Assembly (NCBI GenBank): GCA_020635655.1
Contig: JACJZI010000006.1
Span: forward strand, 124,001 to 188,000
Source: Flavobacteriales bacterium
Lineage (GTDB): Bacteria; Bacteroidota; Bacteroidia; Flavobacteriales_F; PHOS-HE28
DNA: 64,000 nucleotides
Direction of reading: 5' to 3'
In this document: one piece after another, positions 30,407 to 39,296 of the stretch
Position numbering within the stretch: the first letter of the stretch is position 1
Layout of the letters: each line of letters starts with the position of its first letter
Translations under genes and position numbers: made by a program
The notes under the pieces: model-generated
The model's input: the letters and a program-made list of their open reading frames with translations, nothing else
Databases searched by the model: none
What the model was told of the DNA's origin: nothing

Positions 30407-32350
30407 ATGAAACGAATGGACCAGCGGGGCCCTGCTTCCGCCAAGCTCATCCTCGGCCTTTGCACCACACTGGCCCTCACTACCGCCACGGCCCAGGTGG
30501 ACCGGAGCTACGACGGATACGGCAATAACGTGGACAGCGTGCAATGGGGCCAGGCGGGCACACCCTTCCGCAATTACGCGAGCAACGGTTTCGGGGATGC
30601 GATCAGCACGCCCGGCGGGACCGACCGGCCGAACCCGCGCGCCATCAGCAACGCCATCGGCAGTCAGTCCAGCTTCATCGCGAATGAACTGGGCACGAGC
30701 GACCTGGTGTGGGGCTGGGGGCAGTTCGTGGACCACGACATCAACCTGAACGACGACCAGCCGCTGGAGCCGATCGCGATCGACGTCCCGGCCTGCGACC
30801 CGCAATTCGACCCGAACTGCACCGGCTCGGCCACCATCCCGATGTTCCGGTCCTTCTCCGATCCCCTGTCCGGCACCGGAACCGCCAACCCCCGCAGGAA
30901 CATCAACGCCATCAGCGGTTTCCTGGACGGCTCCACGGTATACGGCAGCGATCCGGTCCGCGCCGCATGGCTGCGCACCTTCAGCAACGGCAAGTTGAAG
31001 ATGTCCGCCGGCGGCCTGCTGCCTTGGAACACGGTGGACGGGGAATACGCCAGCGCGGTGGACCCCGATGCACCGTTCATGCTGACCGACGGCCCGGTGC
31101 CTCCGGTGAAACACTTCGTGGCGGGTGACGTCCGCGCGAACGAACAACCCGGCCTCGCCTCCATGCAGACCCTGTGGGTGCGCGAGCACAACCGGCTCTG
31201 CGATGAGATCAGTGCGGCGCATCCCACCTGGACGGACGAGGCCATCTACCAACGCGCCCGCAAAACCGTCGGCGCCCTGATCCAGGTGATCACCTACCAG
31301 GAATTCCTACCGGCGATCGGCCTTGTCCTGCCGCCCTACGGCGGCTATGATCCCCAGACGGATCCCCGGATCATGAACTGTTTCTCGGCCGCCGCCTACC
31401 GCTTCGGGCATACCCTGGTGAACGGTGAGCTGATGCGCTACGACGAGGACGGCAACCTCTGGTCCTTCGGCACCGTCGACCTGCGCAACGCCTTCTTCGC
31501 GCCCACCATCCTGAAGGACGAAGGCGGCATCGAACCCTTCCTGCGCGGCATGGCCGCCCAGGAGCACCAGCGCGTGGACCCGTTGATCATGGACGACCTG
31601 CGCAACATGCTCTTCGGCCAGCCGGGCTCCGGCGGACTGGACCTGCTGTCGATCAACATCCAGCGGGGGCGGGAGCGTGGCGTGCCCGACTTCAACACCC
31701 TGCGCACGGACTTCCAGCTGCCGGCCTGCGTGAGCATGACCGAGCTGACCGCCGACACGCTGCTGCGCTACAAGCTGACCACGGCCTACGGAGGCGTGGG
31801 CGACATCGACCCCTGGATCGGGCTGATGAGCGAGGACCACCTGCCGGGCGCGTTGTTCGGGCAGACGCTCTCCACCATTCTCGGCCGCCAGTTCCAGGCG
31901 CTGCGCGATGGGGACCGCTACTTCTACGCCGCCGATCCGGCCTTCACACCGTCCGAGGTGGACGCGCTGAACAACACCACGCTGGCGGACGTGATCCTGC
32001 GCAACACCTCGATCCAGACGCTGCAGCCGAACGTGTTCATGGCCGTGCCGCGCGACGCGCTCGCGGTGGAGCTCCTGCCGTTCAGCGACCTGCACGACTT
32101 CGCGCTGCGCGCCTTCCCGAACCCCGCACAGCAGCATTTCGAGCTCGCCTTTGAAGCGCACCGCGCCGGTGCCGCCTCGCTGGAGTTCTTCGATCAACAG
32201 GGGCGCCTGGTGCGCACCGATGCCCTCACCATCGCCGCGGGCAGCAACCAGTTCCGGTTCGACCTGGGCGCGGACCTGGCCGCAGGTCTGTACAGCATCG
32301 TGCTGCGGACCCAGGAAGGTCGCGGTCAGCTAAGGCTGGTGAAGCAGTGA
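30407..32350 (+). CDS. Animal-type heme peroxidase with T9SS type A tail
   Basis: 647 aa from the ATG at 30407 (signal peptide ending TTATAQ). A TTG start 21 bp earlier would lie inside the TATCTTGAG -7 element at 30382. The catalytic domain is of the animal heme-peroxidase (peroxinectin/lactoperoxidase) superfamily: distal-side WGQFVDHDI with Asp109 and His110, then VREHNRLCDEI, the proximal-side AAYRFGHTLVNG, and the family signature NIQRGRERGVPDFNTLR. The last ~75 residues are a type A sorting domain (AFPNPAQQHFELAF to GRGQLRLVKQ). Probably a surface-exposed oxidant-generating or crosslinking enzyme. The start falls between two copies of a direct repeat. Confidence 0.9.
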   Translation: MKRMDQRGPASAKLILGLCTTLALTTATAQVDRSYDGYGNNVDSVQWGQAGTPFRNYASNGFGDAISTPGGTDRPNPRAISNAIGSQSSFIANELGTSDLVWGWGQFVDHDINLNDDQPLEPIAIDVPACDPQFDPNCTGSATIPMFRSFSDPLSGTGTANPRRNINAISGFLDGSTVYGSDPVRAAWLRTFSNGKLKMSAGGLLPWNTVDGEYASAVDPDAPFMLTDGPVPPVKHFVAGDVRANEQPGLASMQTLWVREHNRLCDEISAAHPTWTDEAIYQRARKTVGALIQVITYQEFLPAIGLVLPPYGGYDPQTDPRIMNCFSAAAYRFGHTLVNGELMRYDEDGNLWSFGTVDLRNAFFAPTILKDEGGIEPFLRGMAAQEHQRVDPLIMDDLRNMLFGQPGSGGLDLLSINIQRGRERGVPDFNTLRTDFQLPACVSMTELTADTLLRYKLTTAYGGVGDIDPWIGLMSEDHLPGALFGQTLSTILGRQFQALRDGDRYFYAADPAFTPSEVDALNNTTLADVILRNTSIQTLQPNVFMAVPRDALAVELLPFSDLHDFALRAFPNPAQQHFELAFEAHRAGAASLEFFDQQGRLVRTDALTIAAGSNQFRFDLGADLAAGLYSIVLRTQEGRGQLRLVKQ

Positions 32351-32370
32351 GGAACTGAGGGCTCTGAAAC

Positions 32371-32420
32371 CACCCGCCCTTCCGACTATCCCCTCCTTGT
32401 GCACCCGGGCGGAGTATTCC
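32371..32420 (+). repeat. Copy 2 of the imperfect ~50-bp direct repeat
   Basis: CACCCGCCCTTCC, CCCCTCCTTGTGCAC and GGGCGGAGTATTCC match copy 1 at 30261-30312. Together the two copies bracket the peroxidase gene. A weaker CCACCCGCCTT occurs again near 33163. Confidence 0.6.
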
Positions 32421-32505
32421 ACTGTCAGGAGGCGAACTTGCCGGACAAGATCCTGCCACACACGCCGCTCTTCGCACCTCTACCATTGCAATAACGCGAC
32501 CCCGT

Positions 32506-33033
32506 ATGGACCGGCGCATCCGTTTCGAGACCAAAAATGAGAGCAACGCCCGGCGTATGAGCGCCTTTCTGGCATTGTCGCCGGCCGAGCGGTTCGCCTG
32601 GTTCCTGCGAAGTTTTGATGGGCGGAAAGTGGCCGCGGCGCCCAGGAACACGGCCAACTTCCACGGCGATCAGCGCCAGTCCGGCGATCTGGACTTTTGG
32701 ATCGACACCACCCCGGAGAACTTCGAGCGCCTGCTGGGGACCCTACGCGATGAGGGCTACGAGGTGGACCCACTGCCCCGGGCGGTGTTGGACCGGGAAC
32801 AGAACATGTCCATCAAAATGCGCCCCGACCTGGACGTGGAGCTCATCACCCGGTTCGATCCGGGGTTCACGTTCGATGAAGCGTGGTCCAGACGTGCGGA
32901 GGCCGAACTGGCGGGGCATCCCGGGACGCGCTTCCAGGTGTTGCACCGCGATGACCTGATCGCAAGCAAACTGCGGGCAGAACGGCCGCGCGACCTGCGG
33001 GACGCGCAGGAATTGCAGCGTAGGAATCGCTGA
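32506..33033 (+). CDS. Nucleotidyltransferase-fold protein (AbiEii/MNT-like)
   Basis: 175 aa soluble protein. SGDLDFWIDTTPENFERLLGTLRDEGYEV and DVELITRFDPGFTFDEAW fit the minimal nucleotidyltransferase core (G-x-D-x-D, a second Asp on the DVEL strand). VLHRDDLIASKLRAERPRDLRDAQEL is the usual C-terminal helix of AbiEii/DUF6036-type enzymes, whose members occur in toxin-antitoxin and abortive-infection pairs. No obvious partner is adjacent, and the first GS motif is only partly conserved. Assignment is by pattern; function is inferred. Confidence 0.65.
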   Translation: MDRRIRFETKNESNARRMSAFLALSPAERFAWFLRSFDGRKVAAAPRNTANFHGDQRQSGDLDFWIDTTPENFERLLGTLRDEGYEVDPLPRAVLDREQNMSIKMRPDLDVELITRFDPGFTFDEAWSRRAEAELAGHPGTRFQVLHRDDLIASKLRAERPRDLRDAQELQRRNR

Positions 33034-33255
33034 GGTCCCGTTCTCAGCTCCCCGCATCGCTCGCCGAAGCTTCACCAATGGAGCCGCCCATGAACGAATA
33101 CGCGATCGGCAAACACAGGTGGTGGGCGGGGTGTGGGTCCCACTTGAAGCGCGGCATGGGAACCACCCGCCTTCAGGAGCGATACGTGAACATGGCGATC
33201 CCGCATTCCGCACCAAGTCCTATCTTACTTACCCATTCACCGATCCCTTCCTCCC

Positions 33256-33996
33256 ATGGTCCGAACCCTACTCCTTCCGCTCCTCACCGCAAGCGTGCTC
33301 AGCGCCCCGGCACAGGTGCGCATCGTGAAGATCGACATCGCCCAGGACCAGGTCGTCCTCGGTAACTATGGCAACACCACCGTGGACGTCTCGTCCTACT
33401 GGTTCATCTGGCTCAGCAATGCCGCGCAGGTGAGCAGCCTCACCGTGGTGCTGGGCAACCCCGTGCTGGGGCCCGCCTTGAACGTGACCTTCTCCGGTTT
33501 CGGCCTGTCCACCATCTCCGACCTGGCCCTGTACACCAGCAACGTCGATCACAACGACACCGCGCTCATGGCGGATTTCACCGAGTGGGGCGCCGCGGGC
33601 CAAGGCTACGAGAGCGTGGCCGTGGCCAAGGGCATCTGGACGGCCGGCACCTTCATCGGCGGCCTGCCGCCCTACATCTGGGTGGGCGATTGCTGCCAGT
33701 TCGGTGCGCAATACTGGGTGCCGAGCAACAGCGGCATCGATGCACCCGATGCGCTGGCCACCGCGCAGGTGCATCCCAACCCCGTGCACGACGCGTTGCA
33801 CATCGACCTCGGTCCCGTGTCCTCCCCGGTGCACGGCGTGCTGGCCGCGGCGGACGGTCGCACCCTGCGCACCTTCCACCTGGGTGCAGGCAGCACCACG
33901 ACCCTCAACGTACAGGACCTGGCGGTGGGCACCTACCTGCTCACCCTGCACACCCCGGAGGCACATGTGCACCGCCGGGTGGTGGTGCAACGCTGA
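33256..33996 (+). CDS. T9SS type A secreted protein, lamin-tail-like
   Basis: 246 aa with signal peptide MVRTLLLPLLTASVLSAPAQ. The mature start VRIVKIDIAQDQVVLGNYGNTTVDVSSYWF resembles a lamin-tail-like Ig fold (statement of an object with no gap). Middle cysteines (GDCCQFG) may form a disulfide. The C terminus (VHPNPVHDALHIDL, LAVGTYLLTLHT, VVVQR) is a type A sorting domain. TATCTTA at 33231 is a candidate -7 element 19 bp before the ATG. Confidence 0.75.
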   Translation: MVRTLLLPLLTASVLSAPAQVRIVKIDIAQDQVVLGNYGNTTVDVSSYWFIWLSNAAQVSSLTVVLGNPVLGPALNVTFSGFGLSTISDLALYTSNVDHNDTALMADFTEWGAAGQGYESVAVAKGIWTAGTFIGGLPPYIWVGDCCQFGAQYWVPSNSGIDAPDALATAQVHPNPVHDALHIDLGPVSSPVHGVLAAADGRTLRTFHLGAGSTTTLNVQDLAVGTYLLTLHTPEAHVHRRVVVQR

Positions 33997-34044
33997 CGGG
34001 CCAGGCCTATGCGCTTGCTACGGCCAACCTGTGTGGCCGGTCGA

Positions 34045-36321
34045 TCATTCCACCAGCTGCATGCGGATCAGTGCGGTCTTCTTTCTGCCGAAGGGCAGCA
34101 GGCGTTTCTTGCCAAATGGCAGGAGCCGCCTGCTGTTGAATTCGACCTTGCCATAGAGGGTCTTGCCGCCATCCTTCAATATCAATTGACCCGGTATGAA
34201 CCGCCTGCTGTCGGTCTTATTGTGGAAGGATAGGACGTCCTCCGTGATATTGGAGCTGCATTGAATGAACTCATTCCCTACGGAACCGGAAAAATTGATA
34301 TGATCAAAATGGTCCCACTTGCTGGATGGGCGCTGCAATTCATAGAAGCCGATACTGTCCGTTGACAGCGGATCCCGATACACCCTTCCCTCGGGATCAA
34401 AAGGCCGCTCGTCCGGGGTACGGTGAAGCACCAGGTTGGAAGTGCTGCCGTCCGCATGGATCACATATCCCACCAAGGCCGAACCGTCTTCATTGATCAT
34501 GAAGCGCCCGATCTGCTCCTGTTCATGTTGACCAACGTACTGCCGGACCTCCATGAACCCGGTCGAGCGGGTAGAAGACAATGTCGCTTGGAAGACCATG
34601 CCATCAAGGACACCAGTGACCGGGAACTTATCCGAGGTCCCTCGTTCATGGATCGTCAAATAATCCTCCCCTTGGGGCCCCGAATACCTCCCTTCCGGGA
34701 TGAACTGGGTCGAAACGGGGCCATCACGACCCAATTCCCGATGGTGCAACGTTCCCGAATTCGTCCATAGACTGATGTTCAGCTTGCCCCAATCGGGATC
34801 CAGCTCGATGCGACATTTTCTGGCCCTATTTCGAGAATTTTTGTCGTTGAAAATGATCGCATTGCGTTCGATGCGGCCTCTTCCTTGGATCAATTCACCC
34901 TGGATCCTTCCGGCGGCGGACGTCCACCCCCCCGACCCTCCATAATTGAAGAAGGTGATCTTATCGCCAAGGGCATTCGAATAGGTCACGTCCTCCAACG
35001 TCGTGCGGTCATCGATCGCCTCATTCGTACTCACCGACCTCATATGCCTGGGGTCATCGATGTTGTAGTTCCCGACCACACTGAGCGGGAAGTCATTGCA
35101 TGCTTCGCACAGCCGGTCCGGGCGTTGAGAGGCCTTGAATACCTTCAGCGCGCGTTCTGCGGTGTTGAAGCTCACGTAGCGATGCAGTTCGTGCACCGTT
35201 ACGATGCTATCCCCGGATGCATCCGCATCCCCCTGCAGTCCCTTGATCAAGTAGTACGAGTAAATGCCATGTCCTCCTTCCAGGCTTTCATCCTCATAGG
35301 ACTCTTCATTATCCGATGACGAGGTCAGGATGGTCAACGTCGGGTCGGCCATGGCCATTTGCTGGAGGACCGTGTTGCTGTTCTCCGGGATGCCCTTGCG
35401 GCCAATGCTGGCCATCATTCCGGAATGGCACGCGTCGATGATCAACACCTTTTTCCGTGGACGGGCATGTTCGACATAGCGCAGCACATCTGATTGCAAC
35501 AAGCCGGTGGCACGCAATGCCTCTTCACTATTCGTGTGCGCATCCGAAGTGACCAGGCAAAGGTCCTTCCCGGCATCCACGATGGTGCCGTGTCCGCTGA
35601 AATAGAGCAAGAACACATCCTCTTCCTCCGCATCACGGAGCAATTCCAGCATCTGACCGAGGATATTGTTCCGGGTGGCCTCCTTGTCGGTGAGGAAGCG
35701 AACGTTCTCCTCAGCCAATCTTCCCCCGTGCGTGCTGGTCAGGAACCGCTTGTACTCCTCGGCATCCTTCGCGGCGAACTTCAGGTCGATCGACGGATCG
35801 TTCACATAGTTGGAAATACCCACGATCAACGCATAGATCTTGGGAAGTCGCGAATTCCAGGTCAATACATCACCCTGATCGGCTATCCATGGGACATTCC
35901 CGGAGGCGTTCGGTGCGCGACGGGGATCCGCGCGCACCATGGAGAACCGTGCACGCGTGAAACCTCCTGCCCGATCCGCCACACCGATGAATATGACCTT
36001 CTCCCCGACCGGCAGGTCCACTCTGGTGGAGAATCGGCCCACGGTATCGAACGGCACTGGTCTGTTGTCGATCAGCAGCAGGGTCGGACCGCCGCCACCG
36101 ACGACCTGGCCTTGTATGCAAAGGGACGTGTCCGAAGTGGTTAACATGGAGTCCGGACCAAGCTGGGGTGCGGTAATGATGACCTGCAGGGGCGTTCCCG
36201 GCACCTGACCCTGACATGGAGGGACCAGGTGCCAAAGTCCGATGGCCAGCGCACCGATGGCCATGCGACCGGGCGCATGGGGAGCACGAACGATCCGATG
36301 ATAGCGGGCCATACCCCTCAT
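34045..36321 (-). CDS. Exported caspase-like (peptidase C14) protein, module A
   Basis: 758 aa from the ATG at 36321, which overlaps the upstream stop by 4 bp (ATGA). The frame extends 55 codons further into that gene. A hydrophobic segment (GALAIGLWHLVPPCQGQ) gives a signal peptide or anchor. Residues ~45-130 are Ig-like. Residues ~160-405 are a caspase-fold domain: KIYALIVGISNY, LKFAAKDAEEYKRFL, FLLYFSGHG (His244), KVLIIDACHSG (Cys298), and SSSDNEESYED as the substrate-pocket region. The C-terminal ~350 residues are an unrecognised region with many beta strands and a repeat-like SRRLLPFGKKRLLPFGRKK near the end. Probably a periplasmic Cys protease; activator and target unknown. Confidence 0.85.
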   Translation of the reverse strand: MRGMARYHRIVRAPHAPGRMAIGALAIGLWHLVPPCQGQVPGTPLQVIITAPQLGPDSMLTTSDTSLCIQGQVVGGGGPTLLLIDNRPVPFDTVGRFSTRVDLPVGEKVIFIGVADRAGGFTRARFSMVRADPRRAPNASGNVPWIADQGDVLTWNSRLPKIYALIVGISNYVNDPSIDLKFAAKDAEEYKRFLTSTHGGRLAEENVRFLTDKEATRNNILGQMLELLRDAEEEDVFLLYFSGHGTIVDAGKDLCLVTSDAHTNSEEALRATGLLQSDVLRYVEHARPRKKVLIIDACHSGMMASIGRKGIPENSNTVLQQMAMADPTLTILTSSSDNEESYEDESLEGGHGIYSYYLIKGLQGDADASGDSIVTVHELHRYVSFNTAERALKVFKASQRPDRLCEACNDFPLSVVGNYNIDDPRHMRSVSTNEAIDDRTTLEDVTYSNALGDKITFFNYGGSGGWTSAAGRIQGELIQGRGRIERNAIIFNDKNSRNRARKCRIELDPDWGKLNISLWTNSGTLHHRELGRDGPVSTQFIPEGRYSGPQGEDYLTIHERGTSDKFPVTGVLDGMVFQATLSSTRSTGFMEVRQYVGQHEQEQIGRFMINEDGSALVGYVIHADGSTSNLVLHRTPDERPFDPEGRVYRDPLSTDSIGFYELQRPSSKWDHFDHINFSGSVGNEFIQCSSNITEDVLSFHNKTDSRRFIPGQLILKDGGKTLYGKVEFNSRRLLPFGKKRLLPFGRKKTALIRMQLVE

Positions 36322-37781
36322 GCGGAAAAGTCCATTCGCCGGAAAAGTGCAAGGAGCATGCTGTAATAAATGAAGATAACGACCAGGTCGGAACCGTGGC
36401 CGAACACATGGTGCAGCACGGCAGTGACCACGAGGAACAGCACCATGGGAAGGGCATGGACCAGAAAGCGCCCCGTGGCCGACCACACCCGGCGGTTAAA
36501 GCTTTTCTTCACCGGGGCTTTGATCACCCTGGCCGGTTTGGTCACCGGAATGCACAGCCTTTTCCAGCCCGCCTTTCTTCGGACGCCCTCCTCGGCATCC
36601 GTTCCACCCTCTCCCAGGTCGCCGCGCACCCGATCGGGAAAACCGGCGCTATAGAAAATGAGCAGTGAACATACCCAGAAGAGCAACCCTTGAAAGAACA
36701 GGAGCCCTCCATTGAGCAGGTGTCCCCCACGGCGCATTTCCTTGAACAGGTCCAGCAGGATGGCACTGCCATGGTGGCGACCGAGGATGGTCTCATGCAG
36801 GTCGGACCCCGCAGGACCCATGGGGGACGCGAACTCACCAATGAAGACCACCGGCAGCTCGCCCGCTGGATCAGGGGTCAGGCGGGCCAGTAGTTCCGCC
36901 TTCCCATATTCCGTCAGTACATAGCCCAGCGGCATTGTCAGCCCCGAGGCATCCACCGATGCATGGAGTTGCCTGTCGGACCGATCGGCTTCCAAACGGT
37001 CCCATACCGGGGTGAACGACGGATACGCATAGGCCCGGCCACCTTGCCCGTCGGACTCCTTGATCAAACCCAAGCCCGCTGGCTCGGCCGAACGATGCGT
37101 GGTCCGTAGATACAGTTCGTAGGGCAGACTGTTCAGTCCGTCCCTGCGCAATGTGTACCAGGCGATCCGGTCCCCCTGTTGCTCCGCTGCCACCGAAGCC
37201 ATCACCGTCGTATTGAAGGCCAGCGTCGGGCAATTCGCGGCCGTACCCTGGGCAAGGACCACCTTGTTGTACCGCACCAGCTGTCGGACAGCCTGGCCGA
37301 GCGCGGGATCCTGTGCCGTGGGTTCCTCAAAGGTCATATCCACCACCACCTGCCCCACGCGTTCCTGGTGCTCAGCAAGGTATGCCAGTAGGCGCGCCAG
37401 CTTGGCGCGATCCGTGAGCACGAGCACCAGGCTGTCGTCCGGATCGCTCCGCGGGTCCGGCACCAGCACCTTGTTCTCGCTGTTGTCTATGGTGATGATC
37501 TGGGGCATATCCACTCCATCACCCTCATCGGCACCGTTCAAAAAGGCGCGCACGGAGGCCGAAAATTCGTAGGCCACCTTGTTCTCGTCGATCGGACCCG
37601 GTAACCGACCCAAGAGAAAGACCAGAGCGAACAGCGTGAGGAATGCATGCACTCCCGAGATCAGGAAAAGCCCGCACCATGTGGGTCTTGCCCCCAAAAC
37701 CTTGAGCACCGCCGATCCCATCAAAAAGGCCACCGCCGCAGGAACGACCAGGAGCAGGATCAGCCAGAGGATGGAGGGCAT
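36318..37781 (-). CDS. CHASE2-like membrane protein, module A
   Basis: 487 aa. Two hydrophobic segments start the protein (~4-24, ~37-58), a ~290-residue extracytoplasmic region follows, then hydrophobic segments at ~355-375 and ~440-480. Near the end of the soluble region PVVFIGEFASPMGPAGSDLHETILGRHHGSAILLDL resembles the end of CHASE2 domains, which sense extracellular signals. No kinase, cyclase or other effector is fused. It shares PDDSL, LxRLLxxLAxHQ, DPAL, SLPYxxY and MPxG blocks with the protein at 45323, so the two are homologous. It is coupled to the caspase gene (4-bp overlap) and follows the exported-protein gene by 9 bp. CHASE2 is inferred from pattern only. Confidence 0.65.
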   Translation of the reverse strand: MPSILWLILLLVVPAAVAFLMGSAVLKVLGARPTWCGLFLISGVHAFLTLFALVFLLGRLPGPIDENKVAYEFSASVRAFLNGADEGDGVDMPQIITIDNSENKVLVPDPRSDPDDSLVLVLTDRAKLARLLAYLAEHQERVGQVVVDMTFEEPTAQDPALGQAVRQLVRYNKVVLAQGTAANCPTLAFNTTVMASVAAEQQGDRIAWYTLRRDGLNSLPYELYLRTTHRSAEPAGLGLIKESDGQGGRAYAYPSFTPVWDRLEADRSDRQLHASVDASGLTMPLGYVLTEYGKAELLARLTPDPAGELPVVFIGEFASPMGPAGSDLHETILGRHHGSAILLDLFKEMRRGGHLLNGGLLFFQGLLFWVCSLLIFYSAGFPDRVRGDLGEGGTDAEEGVRRKAGWKRLCIPVTKPARVIKAPVKKSFNRRVWSATGRFLVHALPMVLFLVVTAVLHHVFGHGSDLVVIFIYYSMLLALFRRMDFSA

Positions 37782-37790
37782 GGAGGCGAT

Positions 37791-38612
37791 TCAGGGACAG
37801 GAGTGGACGACCACGTTCGGGGGATGGACCTTGCCGTACCACTTTCGGATCAGCTGCACTTGGAGCTTGTCCAGATCGGTGCTATCCAGTCCCTGTTCGT
37901 TGGACCTCAGCGCACATCGCAGGTCGTCCAATGCCCGCCACTCTTCGGGTGCCAAGAAGCGCAACACGCCTTTGGCCAGGTCCACCTCCGGGCTGGTCCT
38001 GTGGCGCAGGACGATCTGCGCCTCACAAGGTGCCTCCCCCCCTATCAACAAGGCTGAAAAGAGCAGGGTATCTCCCATGTTCGGCACGTGCGCGCTATGT
38101 GGCGGTTCGTCGTCCGTTCCCCGCCAAAGGATCAAGTAGCCAGAAGGTGCCAGGCCCGCATCGGACAACCGCACCCAAAGCCGAAGCGTGTCCCGGATCA
38201 CCAAGGTATCGGCGAACAGGTCCCGCAGTTCCGACCGGGAGCGGATCCCCCACGTATCCAGACCCTTGCTGGCTAGGGTGGCCAGGGCCAGACGCTGGCT
38301 GTTCCGTTCGGGAATGTTGTATACATAGGCCGCGAGCAGTGATCCGTTCGGGTCCAGGACCTGGTACCTCACCATCCCGGCGTTCATCCTTCCGAACTCC
38401 GAACGCAGCAGTCCCAGGAACTCCGCTTCGGAGGTCAGCTCCTCCGCCCGTTGGTTGTAGGTCTGCTTTTCTTCGCTCGTGCACCCGGGGCAGGAAGTGA
38501 TCACGAACCGCTGCCCGATCACTTCCTGGGCGCGAAGTGCCGTTCCGGCAATGCACCAAACCCAGATGACGCCCAAGGCCAGGATCCTCTTCCAGAGAAG
38601 CATTGCATCCAT
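37791..38612 (-). CDS. Small exported protein, module A
   Basis: 273 aa, first gene of the module A operon. The signal peptide ends GTALRAQ; ITSCPGCTSEE near the mature N terminus holds a CPGC motif but no thioredoxin fold is evident. The protein carries DTLRLWVRLSDAGLAPSGYLILWRG and ends with QVQLIRKWYGKVHPPNV. The protein at 46768 has a similar order (RDTIAVFDTLAMVLARLPGAQPG, then YVRAWYGRPVLEDL), suggesting distant homology. It matches no family I know. It may be a periplasmic partner of the CHASE2-like protein. Confidence 0.6.
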   Translation of the reverse strand: MDAMLLWKRILALGVIWVWCIAGTALRAQEVIGQRFVITSCPGCTSEEKQTYNQRAEELTSEAEFLGLLRSEFGRMNAGMVRYQVLDPNGSLLAAYVYNIPERNSQRLALATLASKGLDTWGIRSRSELRDLFADTLVIRDTLRLWVRLSDAGLAPSGYLILWRGTDDEPPHSAHVPNMGDTLLFSALLIGGEAPCEAQIVLRHRTSPEVDLAKGVLRFLAPEEWRALDDLRCALRSNEQGLDSTDLDKLQVQLIRKWYGKVHPPNVVVHSCP

Positions 38613-38769
38613 GATCGAGGTAGGAAGATAGGTGAAGCGGTCGAGTCGAGCCGACCTGATAGCCGATGCAGTTGTGTGCGGTGTGCCACGAGGATAGGGC
38701 CGGTGAACGGCTTTCGATGGCCCTCATTCCCGGGATCGGTGCATCGCATCACCCGATGGCCCCCGAAAT

Positions 38770-38793
38770 GCGAAGAGGCCCTTGCGGGCCTCT
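38770..38793 (-). terminator. Rho-independent terminator of the 87-aa gene
   Basis: On the minus strand GAGAGGCCC and GGGCCTCTTC form a stem with a GCAA loop. No long U-run follows. It lies 35 bp after the stop of the gene at 38829. Confidence 0.6.
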
Positions 38794-38828
38794 CCGGGAG
38801 TTCGGGCGGTATACCGCTCGTGCGGCGC

Positions 38829-39092
38829 CTAGTTCAGGAACACGGCGTCGGGTGCACCCTGCACACCGTACTTCTCCATGGTGCTCTTCAGCTCGGGCGA
38901 CTTGGCGAACGCCTCGGCACGCTGCCGGTCGGCCACCTCGAACAGGATCAGCACATCATTGGGGTTGTCGGCGTTGCGCATCAGCTTCTCCTCCTTCAGG
39001 CCCGCCTTCTGGCGATGGGACAGATCTCCGTCGTATCCCTCTTTCCATTTCTTGAAGTCGGCCACTTTGTGACGAATGAGCAGATGTTCCAT
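38829..39092 (-). CDS. Small dimeric alpha/beta-barrel (ABM-like) protein
   Basis: 87 aa cytoplasmic protein (MEHLLIRHKVADFKKWKEGYDGD). The strand-helix order and VLILFEVADRQRAEAFAKSPELKSTMEKYGV fit antibiotic-biosynthesis-monooxygenase-like or cyclase-like dimeric ferredoxin folds, a family usually of unknown substrate. It lies upstream of module A and ends at a good terminator. It may be unrelated to that module. Confidence 0.65.
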   Translation of the reverse strand: MEHLLIRHKVADFKKWKEGYDGDLSHRQKAGLKEEKLMRNADNPNDVLILFEVADRQRAEAFAKSPELKSTMEKYGVQGAPDAVFLN

Positions 39093-39296
39093 GATGTCGC
39101 GGCTATTTTGAGTTGCAACCGTGGTACAAAGCAGGTGTCCCCGCGAGGCGATCGGTCGGAACTTGACATCCTTTAACGGTGACCGCGGTGCGCTTTAACG
39201 ATCGCGATGATCGCGCTCAACACACCGGTAGCGATCCGTTCTTCGCGATCCTCCGGATCCCGTCCCTGCGAGGCACCGCGCCGCGGGACGTCCGCC

